A stretch of DNA of 64,000 nt from assembly GCF_028554725.1 (NCBI RefSeq), contig NC_071668.1:74579719-74643718 (forward strand). Reading direction: 5' to 3'. Positions 25,498 to 38,050 of this stretch are shown piece by piece (positions within the stretch are counted from its first letter, which is position 1; every line of letters begins with the position of its first letter). Source of the DNA: Zeugodacus cucurbitae (Eukaryota > Arthropoda > Insecta > Diptera > Tephritidae). Made by a program: the position numbers and the translations under genes. Below the pieces are notes generated by a model. It made no database searches and had not been told where the DNA came from. It was given only the letters and a program-made list of their open reading frames with translations.

Positions 25498-27269
25498 AAA
25501 ATTATTGTTTACATTTTTTTTTTAATTTTTGTGAAAGGTCTATCAAATCTTATAGAACATATAACCATAAAAACAAGAAATTTCGTTACCCAACATTAGA
25601 TTGTGATTTGAGTCTCATTCTTCAGAAATTATGAGGAAGTCTCATGGATATAAACTACAGTTGAAGAACTTCTGCAAATGTCAGATGGTGGAACTAAAAT
25701 TGAAACTAAGAGGATAGCGGAAGAGTAGAGGGAAAGCAACGATGCTCTTAGTAATGAAAAATTTCGATTGTGAGGGTATACTAAATGGAATTCACTACTT
25801 CTATTTGTAACTAATAAACCAAACAATATTAATACTCTTTTATAAAAAGAAATAAATTTGCATATATTAACAACTGTAAACTCAGAGTTAAATAAATAAA
25901 TATTTGTATGCTTGAGAACAGCGTTAACCACTTGACTGATATAAATTAACCAAAACAAATTGAATGGATGAATCCAACGCACAACTTTTCATTTTATGAA
26001 TGCACTTTTCAATAAAAAATAAGAAAAGTAACAACAACAAAAGTCAAAAACATTTATCACCTCTGCATTTAAAAACAAGCTCGTTTGTCTGCGGCGAGTA
26101 GCCCGATTTATCTCGGGTATTTATGTTAATTTTCGTAAGTAGGCGTGCGTAGCGCCGTCGCTGACGAATTTTTATGGTGTTACAAATTTTAATTGCCCCC
26201 ACGAAATTGAGGATGTGAGTGCCCGTATAAAACGGTCTGACGGTCGTTTGCTGCTGTGCGTTTTCACTTTTGTCGCGCTTCCAACGCTGATTAGCATGTA
26301 AAGATTCGATTGTTTTGTTTGGGCAAACAATAGTGGGCCTAATGATTTGAAATTGTCGGATAACAAGTGAAAACCGTTGTTCAAATATGTTTCGAAGTTT
26401 GTTTACTTAATTATGTTAATTAAATAATTTACGAGTTTGTAGAAGAGAAAATGAGACGCAACTGATGAAAGCGTAAGAAATGTAGGAATTTTGTTTTACA
26501 TGACAACGGCAATATTCTGCGAAAACTTTTGTTTCAATATTTTTTTGAGTCAACAACAAGAAGAATCAACGAAAATTTAGGTTTAAAGAAAAGCTCTAAT
26601 TAAAGCTTTAAGATGCCTTAGGAAGCTTTAGGAAGAACAGCTCTGAGTTAGCTGGCGTGAATACTTTTTTCAAGAGTAATATCAGAAATGAGATCGGATG
26701 ATATGAATCGATACAGTCAGGTGATGTAAATGGATGATGGTATTTTCTATAAAAGCTAAAAAAACTGACTTCCGGGTTCTGAGAAACAACTGATCGATTG
26801 ATGATCGTCAGAACTGAGATAGTGTCTTTCATAATTTTTAAAACTAAATAAGTTAATTTTATTTATTTTTACTTGATTATTAGTAGTAATTTCTCACAAG
26901 TTCTCTATCTCTTTCGCGCCTTTTTTCAAAGTCCAAAAAAATCGTAAAACACCGAAAGCAATTACGGGTAACACAATCAATTTCACAGCAGCGCGTTTAT
27001 ATTGCAAAACATTAAAAATACGGACGCAAGCAAAGAAAAGCCGTCAAAGACAAAAAACAACTTGCAATGAAATGTTGCAAGATCGATAAAGCGTCGGCTA
27101 ACAGCAGCTTGCACTTGTGTGCAGAACATTTTGTTGCAATTAATACGGAAGCGGGGCGCTTGACAAACGCACAGAGTTTTAGAAACTTTTCCAAGAACAC
27201 GCATGTCACAAGACTAGTCGAATCGGTCGTACTAGAGAGATGCTTTCCTCTGGGTATGCCATAAATTAC
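25498..27269. other. intronic sequence, no gene seen
   Basis: A 117-residue minus-strand frame at 25629-25982 has no recognisable family features and is not called. The stretch 26080-26310 is less AT-rich than its surroundings and may be conserved non-coding DNA. I see no repeat or RNA gene. Confidence 0.45.
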
Positions 27270-28320
27270 ATATGAGTCGACGCGCCGCGACGCGTATTTT
27301 GCAAGAAAGTAAAGCGAAGGACGACCAAATGCAAAATGAAACAAATACACACAAGTACGCTCATACACACAAAATAGAGCGTCAGCGGCGCGCCGATAAT
27401 TACTCGATTTCTAATCGAAAGTGTCATTGGTACAACGCCCCAATGGTCGATTGAGTGCGCGTGTGCGTCTGCGCGTTAAATTGAAAGTTTGAAAGTCACT
27501 GATAGGCGATAAATTATGGGCATAAAATTAGATTTTATTGATGGAAATTGCGCTGCGGTGCCGCGCGGATAGAGCGCAACCACAAGCGCGCGCTTAAAGT
27601 GTCGCGAATGTGGCGCGTACTGCGTTTGACGGCAATGGCGCGCGCGCAGATAGCGCGGCAAATAACATTTTAATGTCATAAAAAGCGCGCGCAAGAGAGT
27701 ATAAATGCAACATCAGCCGCAGTGGCGCCATCTGCCGTTGACACTATGTGAGCAATTTGTTGTCAAACGCTATCATAAATGTCAGCATATCGCGCAGTTC
27801 GCAAACACAAGCGCTGCGTTGCAGAGAGATAAATTTATTTTTATTTCTTTAATTTTATTTATTAAAAGCTTTGTTTTTGTTGTACATTTTAAATTATGTC
27901 AACCGTATTGCAGTTGTTGTTCGCGCAGCTGTAGCAGACAGACAGACGCGTGACGCATGCGCTGTGAAAGAAAAAACGCGCAGCGCAGCGCAACACAGTG
28001 TGCCATGTAAAAATTTGTCACCTTAAACGTAAAAGGAAGTGGCTGCCAACAAGTTGTTGTGCGCACAGCGGCAGATAAGCAGACAGACAGCGTGACAGCG
28101 AAAAAATTTGTAATATTCAGCAAAAAAAGATTGCAAAAAAGAAGCAATTGAAAAGTCAGCGGAAAAATTTTGTAGCAAAAACAATAACAATAACAACAAC
28201 AGCAAATGCCAACAAGCAAATCAGCAAGTAACAACAGCGCGAATTTATTGCGTCTGCGTGATGCCGCAAAATGTCATCGTAGATCACGCAGCTGTGCAAC
28301 AACAACGACAACAACTATAA
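27270..28320. promoter_or_regulatory. CG-step-rich intronic stretch, candidate conserved non-coding DNA
   Basis: This kilobase has many CGCG/GCGC steps (for example 27570-27690), alternating with AT-rich blocks such as ATAAATTATGGGCATAAAAT (27508-27527). Frames on both strands are short and show low-complexity translations. It resembles the mosaic base composition of fly developmental enhancers. The call rests on composition only. Confidence 0.2.
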
Positions 28321-29570
28321 TAACAACATTACGATTGTTGCAACACTGATTTTCGCGCTACAAATGTGCAAGTGTGGCTGCAATGAGCGCTGGCAACACA
28401 AAGCAACAAAACACAAAGCGGCAACATGTTGACACGCTTAGTTGTTGTTGCTGCAGGAACATTTGCCTAGTGTTTACAAACGCCACTGCAACGGAGCGTT
28501 TACAAATATACATATGTACATATGATTATGTGTATACTTTCGTGATGTATTGCTCGTGTGTGTGTCTTTCACGCCAAGCGCTGTGCCTGAGTGTTGCCGC
28601 CTCTTGACACGCATGCGCGCCGCTCTCGCGCTTGGCCGTTTGACATTCAAATTGTTGATTCTTGCATGCGGTGTACATATATGTATGCATTTTCCACATC
28701 TTCTTCTGTTTTCTTTTCTCTCTTTCATTCGCAACTACTGCTGCTCAAAGGCAGCTTTGCGTAAAATTTATTAGTAATGCGATACTTTTCGGCGATTCTG
28801 CGCGCTGTTTCTATGTAAGTGGCATGTTGAAATTCAGTACAACTGCTGCAGTTGCAGCTTCTTCAAGCTTTTCAGGTTGGCCTGAGCGGATTGTTTTTTA
28901 CTATTTTTGTGTATTTTCTAACTCTTTCGGTTGCTGAAGGTATGAACTGTGCGTATTCATAGTGATATATGTATACTGCCACATAATTTTGTATATATAC
29001 ATATGATATATAAGCGCACATATTTCCAACTGTACACCTATTTATAAACTTTATATTTGCTGTCAACACGCTCGGTTATTGCTTGTCATGAAGATTTTGT
29101 AACAATGTTGCACCAGTTGTTTGCTGGCGCGTTTTAATTGGGCCAACTGTCAGCTTTGACTGCAAATATTTATGATTTACAACACACCATCGCCAGTAAG
29201 ATATGAACAAGTCAACGTTAGTTTAAATGCTCATAATAAAGTCTATAAGTGATATGAGAGAGTTTGTTTTTAATAATAACAGAAAACAAACAACACAAAA
29301 GTTTTGTGTGAAAAAAATAAGTTCTGGAATAAATTTAGGGGCAATGAAGAAATCAAGTATTTCTAGATCCCAAAACCCATACAAAAGAACCTGGTGCTGG
29401 TTATATGGGCTCTCCAGTATCATTGTATTCAAATCTAATTGCAACTTAGTCCCTTAAGCCTAGTGAAGTTCATCACCGACAGATGCGATCTATAAAGTTT
29501 TACATCAGCTCAAAACGACGCTATGCATGATTAGTTTGGATATTGCGTTCAACAGTTATAGACGTGTAAA
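28321..29570. other. intronic sequence, nothing recognised
   Basis: This is non-coding sequence with CAA-rich and ATATGTATAC-type tracts. Several overlapping frames near 28470-28940 lack recognisable domains. I cannot locate the left inverted terminus of the neighbouring mariner here. Confidence 0.45.
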
Positions 29571-29579
29571 TATGGAGTT

Positions 29580-30165
29580 CACTAACGCCGAAACTCTCGC
29601 TATTTTAATGGTAATGGATTTTGGGGGGTGGTACTCTATCACTTCGAACTGCGGAGGAATGGTTTCGACGATTCAGAGCGGGTGAAAACGATACCATGGA
29701 AAAGCCAGCCAGCGTGTGTGGGATTGGAAGAGAATCATCCAATATGAGGTGCTCCCATATGACCAGACGCTTAATTCTACCATCTACTGCGAACAACTGG
29801 ACCGCTTGAAGCAGGCGATCGACCAGAAGCGCCCAGAATTGGCCAACGGAAAGGGCGTAGTGTTCCACCAGGACAACGACGGACCACACACTTCGTTGAT
29901 GACTCGTCAGAAGCTACGGGAGCTCGGATGGGAGGTTTTATCGGATCCACCATATAGCCCGGACTTAGCGCCAAGTGATTATCACCTATTCCTGCCCATG
30001 ACGAACGCCCTTGGTGGTGTAAAGTTTAACTCAAAAGAGGCTTGTGAAAAGTGGCTGTCCGAGTTATTCGCAAATAAGGAGTGGGGCTTCTACGAGGTGG
30101 ATATTATAAAGTTGCCGTCTAGTTGGAAACAGATTATCAAACCAGACGGCGCACATTTGAACTAA
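29580..30165 (+). pseudogene. mariner transposase, internally deleted copy
   Basis: Two parts of a mariner transposase are joined. Part one, near 29624-29710, reads LSLRTAEEWFRRFRAGE...MEKP, the helix-turn-helix region. Part two, in a different frame from 29716 to the stop at 30165, gives about 149 residues from VWDWKR to the C terminus. It keeps all three metal-binding acidic residues: Asp at 29722-29724 (WDWK), Asp at 29872-29874 (HQDN) and Asp at 29977-29979 (APSDYH). The last two are separated by exactly 34 residues, the DD34D signature. The full family protein is about 345 residues, so over a third, between the DNA-binding part and the first Asp, is gone. The start of the N-terminal part is also unclear. 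No inverted termini were found. The copy is inactive and antisense to wb. Confidence 0.85.
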
Positions 30166-31545
30166 ATCCGATCACTGTAACACTTTTTATAAAGCATTGA
30201 ATAAAGAGCAAAAAAGTGGAAGGGAGATATTCGATACTATCGAATGTACAGTACTTGATCCGATGGAATTCTGGAACCGTTTCGTTTAGTTAGAACCGAT
30301 TGTAGTGGATTGTTCCCTTGGCGTTCCTCAAAGCGGAGGTAATACACTGTTAAGATCTATGACCGAAAATTTTCAGCCGTTTGAGTGCCCAGAGACAGAT
30401 TATATGGTAATGAGAGTATTTCAGAAAATTCAGGTCTCAAACAGAGTGACCTCACAGGAGAGTATATTCGAAGCTGCGATAACTAGAACCTACTGTAATG
30501 AATAATTGTCTCGAAAATTGAGATGAAATATATTCCTCATCTTCAAATTCCAATCTTAAAAATATATTGAAACAAAAAAAAATAGTAAAAATTTAACTTG
30601 CAACCGCAACAAGCGGCTTTGACGACCTCAGCAGATATCTTATCTGTAAAGCAATGCAACCGTGACAATGAGAATGACAACACGAATAGCTACTGTATTG
30701 CGGCGTCGATTGTTGTAGGTTGGCCATTCGGTTGAACCACGACGGTAGCGAGCTGCTATTTGCTGCGACAAACGGAAGCCACTAGGCCATGGTAAAAACA
30801 ATAATAATCAACACCCACACAATGCATGCCACAACAGAAAAGAGGCGCAAAAAAGGCACAAAGTAAAAGCAAAAATATACAAAAAAGAAAGGAATAGAAA
30901 ATTAAGGAAATATAGAAAAAAACAAAGAAGAAATTAAAAAAAAAACTATGAGATAGAAGGATAAATGATGGATAAGTCGACCACAAAATGAGATTTTTCT
31001 ACGAATAAAATTAATAAAAAAAATTTCAAAATAATTTTATGTAATAATTTTAGTTTTATATTTTTAATTTTAGTTTCAAGACACATTAAAAAATTTGAGA
31101 TATATATTTTTCCTTATTTTCACCCTACCCTACTTTATGCCAAACCACCCTAATACAACTCGTTGAAGTTGAGTGTTGATAGTAGCGATCTTTTCATTTG
31201 ATAGACAATAGAATAGAAAGTCACTTTAGTTCTTTGGCTGCACACAGAGGACGTTGTCGCTATGACAAAACGGCCACAAAAAAATGGCTGCAATGCCATT
31301 ATGGACAAAGCAATGCAGAGAATGTGTAGCAACAAGTCACTCTATATGTGCACACATAAATCTTCCAACACCAGTGTGACTGCCTGTCTGTATCTTATGT
31401 GTTTGAAGCCACAATTCATTGTTGCCTCTTTTGAAAGTTTTTTTCTTTATCACATTGCACTATTCTAGGTGAGTAATTTGAGGCGAGTGACCAAGTTGCT
31501 GGTACTTTGAGCTGAAGACTGCATGGTTGAACGATACTTCGTTGT
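30166..31545. other. intronic sequence after the mariner relic, no gene seen
   Basis: The first ~60 bp may be the mariner 3' non-coding end, but no terminal repeat is evident. An A-rich, purine-biased tract lies at about 30830-30970. I see no gene. Confidence 0.45.
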
Positions 31546-31550
31546 AATGT

Positions 31551-31870
31551 GGCATGTTGAGCAACAATGTTGCTGACTTCTTTGGGTGCTCAATGAATTT
31601 ACTTTTGTAATGAATGTTTAATTTTGTAGAAAATGAAAAAAATGTGTATCTGACTGTAATATTTTGCTATGAATGTTGTTGGAGGATTTTTTGAAATGTA
31701 GGCATGTTGAGCAACAATGTTGCTGACTTCAAATGTGGCTTGTATGTATTTAGATTTGTAATGGATGTTTTATTATTGTAGAAAATTATAAAAAATGTGT
31801 ATCTGACTATAATATTGGATTATGTTTGTAGTTTGAGGATTTTTTTGTTGCGCAACAATGTTGCTAAGCT
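31551..31870. repeat. tandem repeat, period ~150 bp, with GCAACAATGTTGC palindrome
   Basis: GGCATGTTGAGCAACAATGT followed by TGCTGACTTC starts units at 31551 and 31701. Both continue with TTTGTAATG-ATGTTT, TTGTAGAAAA, AAAAATGTGTATCTGACT-TAATATT and a GAGGATTTTTT phrase. A third, partial unit begins near 31850 with GCAACAATGTTGCT. GCAACAATGTTGC is self-complementary apart from its centre. The units are non-coding. Confidence 0.85.
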
Positions 31871-33430
31871 AAGTGTATATTCAAATGCGCAGCAAAACTT
31901 AATTTTATTGACAATTTTAGTTCTAAGCTTGAAATATTACCCACAAACATGTAGTTTTTCAAGAAAAGTTTGCTTAAACACTCTTTTCTTAGGAGTTTAT
32001 AGAAATTCAACTTTGGGTAAAGGCAAAAGTTGGACAGAAAGTAAATTGTTTGTACCGCAAGCTAGCCTCATACATTACAGAATTATTTAAATTGAACTCA
32101 GAGTTTATGAAAATGTTAAACTAGAGTTTGTGCTGCATTAAGAAACCACAGACAATGCAAAGAGAATGCGTTAAAGCAATTTGTTTGTCACTTTAGAATG
32201 CTTAATGGCAGACCAAAATTTGTAAAAACTTCCGCCATTGACATGCTTAAATTGGTTCTGAGAACTATTCACTCACACCCAGTAAATTACATGCTTAAAC
32301 GATTTACCAAAATTCCCAAGAAACAAATCTATATACAACTCTACGCCAAATACCAAAAGTTTTAAGTGACATTTAACAGTTTTAACCGACCATAACCTCA
32401 ATAAAAAGTCTTTACAAATCCACATAAAGCCAAAGTCACCAAACACCAATTTGACTGCCTTTGCTCAACCCATTAATGCTGCTCAATCAGGGAGCTAAGT
32501 GGAAAAGTGCTACTGACCAAGACATTTTACACAGAAAAGTTGCAAGTAAAATGGCAGTGAGCGAGCGCCGGCAAGCAATAAAATTATGTGTTGCTGAAGT
32601 CGTCCAATAACAATGTCACCAATGCATATAGAGACCCAGTGTGTGTGTGTGTGTGGATAAGGCGGTGGCATTATGCTTTAGTACATAATAACAATAGTAA
32701 TAATAAAATAACAATAGCGCATAGCCAAGTTGCAATAAGAGGCAACAACAAGTTGCAGGTTAACTCGCGCTTGGTGGGACTTTGTTGTTCATATTCGCAG
32801 AAAATTTGCTTATGACGATGTCAGTTGGCTTTTTACTATGCGTTTGTATGCTTTTATGCATAGGTGTGCGCTTTTATGTTTTTAAATGACAGGAAAGCCA
32901 ACAGTTTCAAAGCGTTTTTATAGCAAATTAGTTGAAAATGTTCCATTACTCACACATTTCTTAGCGATTTTATGACTATGGGGCATGTGACACCACTTTA
33001 AATATATGATTTCAATATCTTTTGACACTTTTTAGTAGACGATTTTGTACCCTGAGCTCGTTTTTTGACACTTTCTCATATGAAAAGTTCGTAAATTTCA
33101 AAAATTTAAACATATTCTTGAAATGTTAAACAATAAGATAAAACAAAAAAAATCGATTTTTCGCTTACCCCGCCCTTAAAAAGTAAGGAAATTTAATAGA
33201 AACCATCGTACTAACAGTATGGGGTATAAAAATATATATATTTTGGTCATCTAATAACAAAAATCCGTTAATAATATTTGATAGCAGCTGTTTGCTGACG
33301 CCACATTAGCGAAGTAGAACTCTCCCTTGAGAAATTTTCAGTTAAATTCAGTTAGATGTCGAAGAGTTCCTTTGATTAAAAAACAATCCCTCTAAGTTCG
33401 TTCATAAAATCTTGAATTATTCAACCATTC
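31871..33430. other. intronic sequence, no gene seen
   Basis: This is AT-rich non-coding DNA with a (GT)n run near 32641-32654. Phrases near 32096-32150 (AACTCAGAGTTTATG, AAACTAGAGTTTGTGCTGC) weakly resemble the ~460-bp repeat at 22-23 kb and may be an old relative. Confidence 0.45.
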
Positions 33431-33434
33431 TAAA

Positions 33435-34030
33435 ACCGATGAGAAAGAGACTTCATAGAGACTTTTTTGAAATTGTTAGCATAACAGTCTTGGATCGAGA
33501 TTATGTTTAGACTTTTATGTAGTATTTAATAGACCTTTTATCTAATTCAACGCCGCAAGTACGTAATTTCTAGCCCTAGTCGCCCATGTTGATTATTGTA
33601 TATTTTATGTTTAAATTTCTTCGAAGATCTCGCTCAAGTTAGCACGGGTCGATTAAATCGATAAAATCGTTTTATATCGATCTTGGACATTTGTGTCAAC
33701 ATTAACCCAACAAAATATTTGTAGAGATCTTTTTGCATCCCAAACTTATTCCCAACTGAAAATGTCACTTTTTGAACCGAATTCTCGACATTTGCATGTT
33801 GCCACAACATGTTGCATCAAACATTTCTTCTATATCCAATAAGAAAGATACTTCATACGGACCTTTTTGAAATAGTTAACAGAAAAGTCTGGATTCGAGA
33901 TTATGAGTAGACTTTTATGTAGTATTTGATATATCGTTTATCTATAGCCAAAATAGTGCATAATTTCTAGACTTAGCCTATCTTATGTTATTTTATTTTT
34001 TGTGTTCTTCGAAGATCTCGCTCAAGATTA
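33435..34030. repeat. direct duplication of ~200-bp segments, offset ~390-400 bp
   Basis: Segment 33435-33640 and segment 33834-34030 share, in order: AAGA-A-CTTCATA, CTTTTTTGAAAT-GTTA, CGAGATTATG, TAGACTTTTATGTAGTATTT, GTA/GCATAATTTCTAG and GAAGATCTCGCTCAAG (33622 and 34011). They are clearly homologous but diverged by many substitutions. They may be two units of a longer tandem repeat or two arms of an old element. No coding capacity. Confidence 0.8.
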
Positions 34031-37000
34031 GATGAGATCATATATATGATAGATACCCCTCCCGATAAAGCAAAATAGAGATTGTTTATAGAAGAGATTA
34101 TTTAATATAGGGAACAAACCGAAAATATACTGAAAAGTTCATTTCAGTTGTCCAGAAATAGTGGCCGATTTTTCATCACTCCGACTCCAGGAAAAAAGTT
34201 CCTCTGGTTGAGTATTAGACTTTATAAATTCAGACATAATAAAAGGCTATATTGGACTTTTTACTCAGGGAAATAAGAACTAATCTGTCTTTCTCTGTGG
34301 TTATAAATGAGGTTCTGGCTGTCACATTATTTTTATTTCGAGATTCATTGCGCTTAAACTCATCTAGTAAGAACACACACCCGAGCTCACCTGCTAGTGA
34401 TGACTTGGTTAATGCTAGAACTGATCCTTTATTAAAGAATATACTTTCAATGATTTCATTGCTACTTAAGGCATAAATTAGTGTATCAGGGAAATTGTTT
34501 CAACAAATCGATGAAATATTTTAAGTAGACCAAATAACTGCCTGTAGTTTTCTTAAGTAGAAAACTATTATCTGCGCTTCTTTCTGAATATTTTTTTTAT
34601 TTTCTGCTTTGACTATTTGCCAAAAAAGCATACACTTATAGACTACAGAGAGTGCTTTGTTTTAACCATTTAAGTGTTTGAGCAAATAAAATAAATTGAA
34701 ATTGTTTCCCATTTAAATTGCTGACTCTAATAAACCTGATTAATTTCATAATAATCCCATTGAAGACACTTCAAAAGCTTTCAAATTCAAGTGAAAGAAT
34801 ACGAAATGAGAAAAGTAAATAAATAAACAAGAAAAAAAAACAAAATTACAATCAAGAAATTAAGAATTCAAGAGTAGCAGTGGCCACAACAGTGCGTCGT
34901 ACAAAAATGGAAAAGAAAATAATTAAAGCAACAGTGAAAGTTGCAACAGAAGGCTATGTAGACAAGTTGCTACATGCTGCTGGATCATGCTGTTCATCCA
35001 AAAGTCCGCATGTCAGACAGGTGGACAAGTGTGAAGAGATGGCGAGTGTATAAAGGGTGTTTTTTTATCATTATTATAGTGTTGCTGAAAATAACTGAGA
35101 TAGAGCTGTAGGATGAAGACACAATTAAAGCTTGGGGATGACTAAGCTGGACTAATTTTTAGTGATCTTTTAAGCTTGTGAGCTTTGTAGTCAGCAGTCC
35201 GAAGAAAATTGAAAAACTATGCACCCACCTAAACTGACACCCTTTATTTTGAAATACACACAGTCATATCAGTTATTAAACTCCAGAATCTGTGGTTAAT
35301 AGATAATATGAAATTATCCAGCAATTTTCAGGGTAGAACTTTTTCTTTTGTTTCGAAGTGTAAGAACAAGAGTAGAAAATAATAAAGAAAGCTAAACAAA
35401 AATTTGTATAGCCACTTGCTCGACCAAATATGACTATGTGTCTGCTGCAACAGGTCAATTGCAACACGTAGCGGCATTTGGTCGTAATTACAACAACAAC
35501 AACATATTAAGTGTGCTTATGGTTGTTGTCGAGGTAAGAATGTGTGTCTTAAGGTACTGCAGTCTATGTAGCAAAGTGTTGCTGTTGTTGTACTTGTATA
35601 AGTTTTGGTGGAAGCACTTGTTTTCGTACTGGATGACTCTGTTTTATCGCTCGCTTTATTCCATAAGGTCGATGGTGATGTCTTTAAAGCTGCTGCCGAT
35701 GGAGTGATCATCTGCTTTTCATCTCACCGTGCAACATACATACATACAGACAAACATATACACCAAAAGTGAAGTGAAATATGCAGTGGGTGCAAAAACA
35801 ACAACAACTACAACAAGTGAGTGTGTGCTTGAAACAAAAAGAAAGAATCAAGAAAAAATATTATGCTGGAAAAGTTGGTGGCTTTACAGCTCTTCACTTA
35901 TGCATACAGACATACATAAATGAACATGTAAATATGTATATTCCGTACGCAAGTGCTCGTGCATCATTGCATTTTCGAAAAACACTTAAGCTTAATTGCA
36001 TGCATTGAATGCAAGCAATCACGCGTTCACTCACGCATTCAACCGGTGAGAGTTGTTTTTGTAGTTACTACTGTTGTTGTTGTTGTTATTTTAGTGTGCG
36101 CGGAGCACGAGTGTAGCAGCAGACGTGCCACAAAATTTTCAACCAAGCACAAGGCCTGTTATATTTCACTCGTGCAACGCAAGTGCATGTACATATGTGT
36201 TGCAAGTACTTCAAAATGTGGCATGTGCAATACTCATGCAGTTGCAGTTTGAAGAGGTGAGTAGGTTGATACTTTTAAGTAAATTATTTAAACTATAATG
36301 TGCGTGCGTGTAATAAATGTTTTATTGAAGAGCTTTTAATAAAGATATGAGACTTTTTAAGAGGGCACTGGTGTCTTATACGAAATGAAAAGTTGATGGA
36401 TTTGCTTTGATGTACGCTTGTAAAGAATCACAAGTGTTTTTAGGTTATGTTTGCGGAAAAGTTATATTAATATTGCTACAGATTTCACGGGGAATCTGGA
36501 GCTTTGATAAGTGTATTTGGGATTAGAGTTAATGAACGCTTAAGAGAGAGCCTCAAGATACACAAATTTAATTTGGAGGGGAAATACCACATTTTCGCTT
36601 TACTCATACTCTAATGATACTAAATGTGGTCCTCTCTTGACGAACTGATTACGGGTCCCAGCAAGGAAACCCCATCAAAAGAGATGGAATCGTCCCTAAC
36701 TGCGTCCCTACTCGTTGAAGAGATCTTCTGCTTGTAAGAATACTCTAATCAAAACACTTTTTGGAGAAAAAGTTATTATAAAGTAGGGGAAAATCATATT
36801 AAGGAAGTCAGAAGCCTCTAAGTTAATTTGGTTCCATCAGGATGAGTTCACGCGAGCTCGAAATTTTAACATTCACCCAGAACAAATTGAGTCACAAAAC
36901 ATAATCCTCAATCTGACAAGACAGGGAATGGAGCCGGCTACTCCGTTGTCATCGAAATCATTGCTCGAAGACATATTTCTAACATCTTAGATAAACTATA

Positions 37001-37282
37001 TTGGAAATTGAAAGATAAGCAAAACCTTAGAAATGATGTGTCGACAATACTTTCCAGCGCTAGTTTACGAGGTATTGAGGAATTCATATATAATATCTGT
37101 TCTATCTGAATATCTGCTCATTAGTTTCAACGAACCCTTTTTAATCAATACTTAGTTAAAGCTAGAGGTTAGTACTTTTATCTGAATATTTTAATTGGAT
37201 TAGCCCAATAATTAATATATTATTATATATTATTCGTCTATGCAAAATTAAATGAAAGTAAAGTAAAGAAGTGCTCACTTAC
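34031..37282. other. intronic sequence directly downstream of wb exon D, no gene seen
   Basis: This is the first part, in transcript direction, of the giant intron after exon D. It contains CAA/TTG-rich tracts (for example 35490-35510 and 36066-36085) and AT-rich DNA. I looked for cysteine-dense minus-strand frames that could be the next LE exon and saw none. Confidence 0.5.
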
Positions 37283-37650
37283 CCTCACATCCATCGGATT
37301 CCTCCTTCAGTCCAAAATGTCCCTCGGCGCATTCGTCACATTTCAGACCCGTTACACCGGGTTTACACTGACACTGACCACTATCAGGTTCACAGAAGTC
37401 TACATCCTCCGCGCCGAACGGATTACAGTTACACGGTAAACACTTCAAATCGACATTCGCGAAACCCGCGTCACATTCGTCACACTTTTGACCGGCGAAA
37501 CGCGGTTTGCACAAACACTGACCGTTCGTGCTGTCACAATAATCACTATCCGAACCGTCTGCATAGCAGTCACAGGGCACACAGCCCGCAGAGGGATCAC
37601 CCCAGTAGCCGAGCTTACAGCGTTCACAACGCCAGCCCTCGGTGTTGCCG
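37283..37650 (-). CDS. wb: wb (laminin alpha) exon D: LE repeats
   Basis: A 368-bp internal exon of a laminin alpha chain, a secreted basement-membrane protein that assembles with beta and gamma chains. It starts after a CTCTCTTCAG acceptor (AG at 37652-37651) and ends before GTAAGT (37282-37277). The first base completes an Asp codon with GA from exon C, and it leaves one base of the next codon (phase 1). It encodes about 122 residues of EGF-like LE repeats: the second half of one (GNTEGWRCERC...GCVPC), a complete one (DCYADG...LKCLPC) and most of a third (NCNPFGAED...SDGCEG). Cysteine spacing and the GQC-C-P--G-KCDEC phrase are typical. The next exon lies beyond the left edge of the window, so the following intron exceeds 37 kb. 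Confidence 0.93.
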
Positions 37651-37711
37651 CTGAAGAGAGTGAAAAGAGATTTAAAAAAAATTGTTATAGGTTTTTGTAA
37701 TTTGTACTTAC

Positions 37712-38050
37712 TCGCATATGATACACTGTCCCGTGAAGACGTCACATGGTCCACCATCGCAATCGCATGGCCGGCACTGTGAGCCCATCTCCGTTGGATT
37801 GCCGTAGTAACCGTCGTCGCACATCTCACAGTGGTCACCAGTGTATCCCGGCGGACACTGTGTGCAAATGTATTCGGAATTCTCCACCACACCGTATACG
37901 GGGTTCAGATCCATGATGCTGTATGTCTTCAACTGACAACTGGGCGAAAAGTTGTTGCTATCTACCAGTAGAGGGCACGCGCAACGCTTGCAGTCGTGTT
38001 CGGTGCCTTGCAGCGGATTGCCATAGTAGCCCACCTTACAACGCTCACAA
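37712..38050 (-). CDS. wb: wb (laminin alpha) exon C: LE repeats
   Basis: A 339-bp internal exon between an acceptor ATTCGACCAG (AG at 38052-38051) and donor GTAAGT (37711-37706). Phase in and out match exons B and D: one base completes the Arg begun in exon B, and GA is left for exon D. It encodes CERCKVGYYGNPLQG, then a longer LE repeat ACPLLVDSNNFSPSCQL...YICTQCPPGYTGDHCEMC that contains a ~20-residue insertion with NPVYGVVENS, then the start of the next (DCDGGPCDVFTGQCIIC). The protein is continuous across the 188-bp intron before it and the 61-bp intron after it. The region forms part of the rod-like short arm of the laminin alpha chain. Confidence 0.93.

Noticed and set aside
25629..25982. 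117-residue minus-strand frame
   Set aside because: No motif, no splice context matching wb phases, and AT-rich composition like the surrounding intron.
26226..26270. TATAAAA followed by a possible initiator, tested as a core promoter
   Set aside because: Spacing to the best TCA-type initiator is too long and no exon follows. TATAAAA is common by chance in AT-rich DNA.
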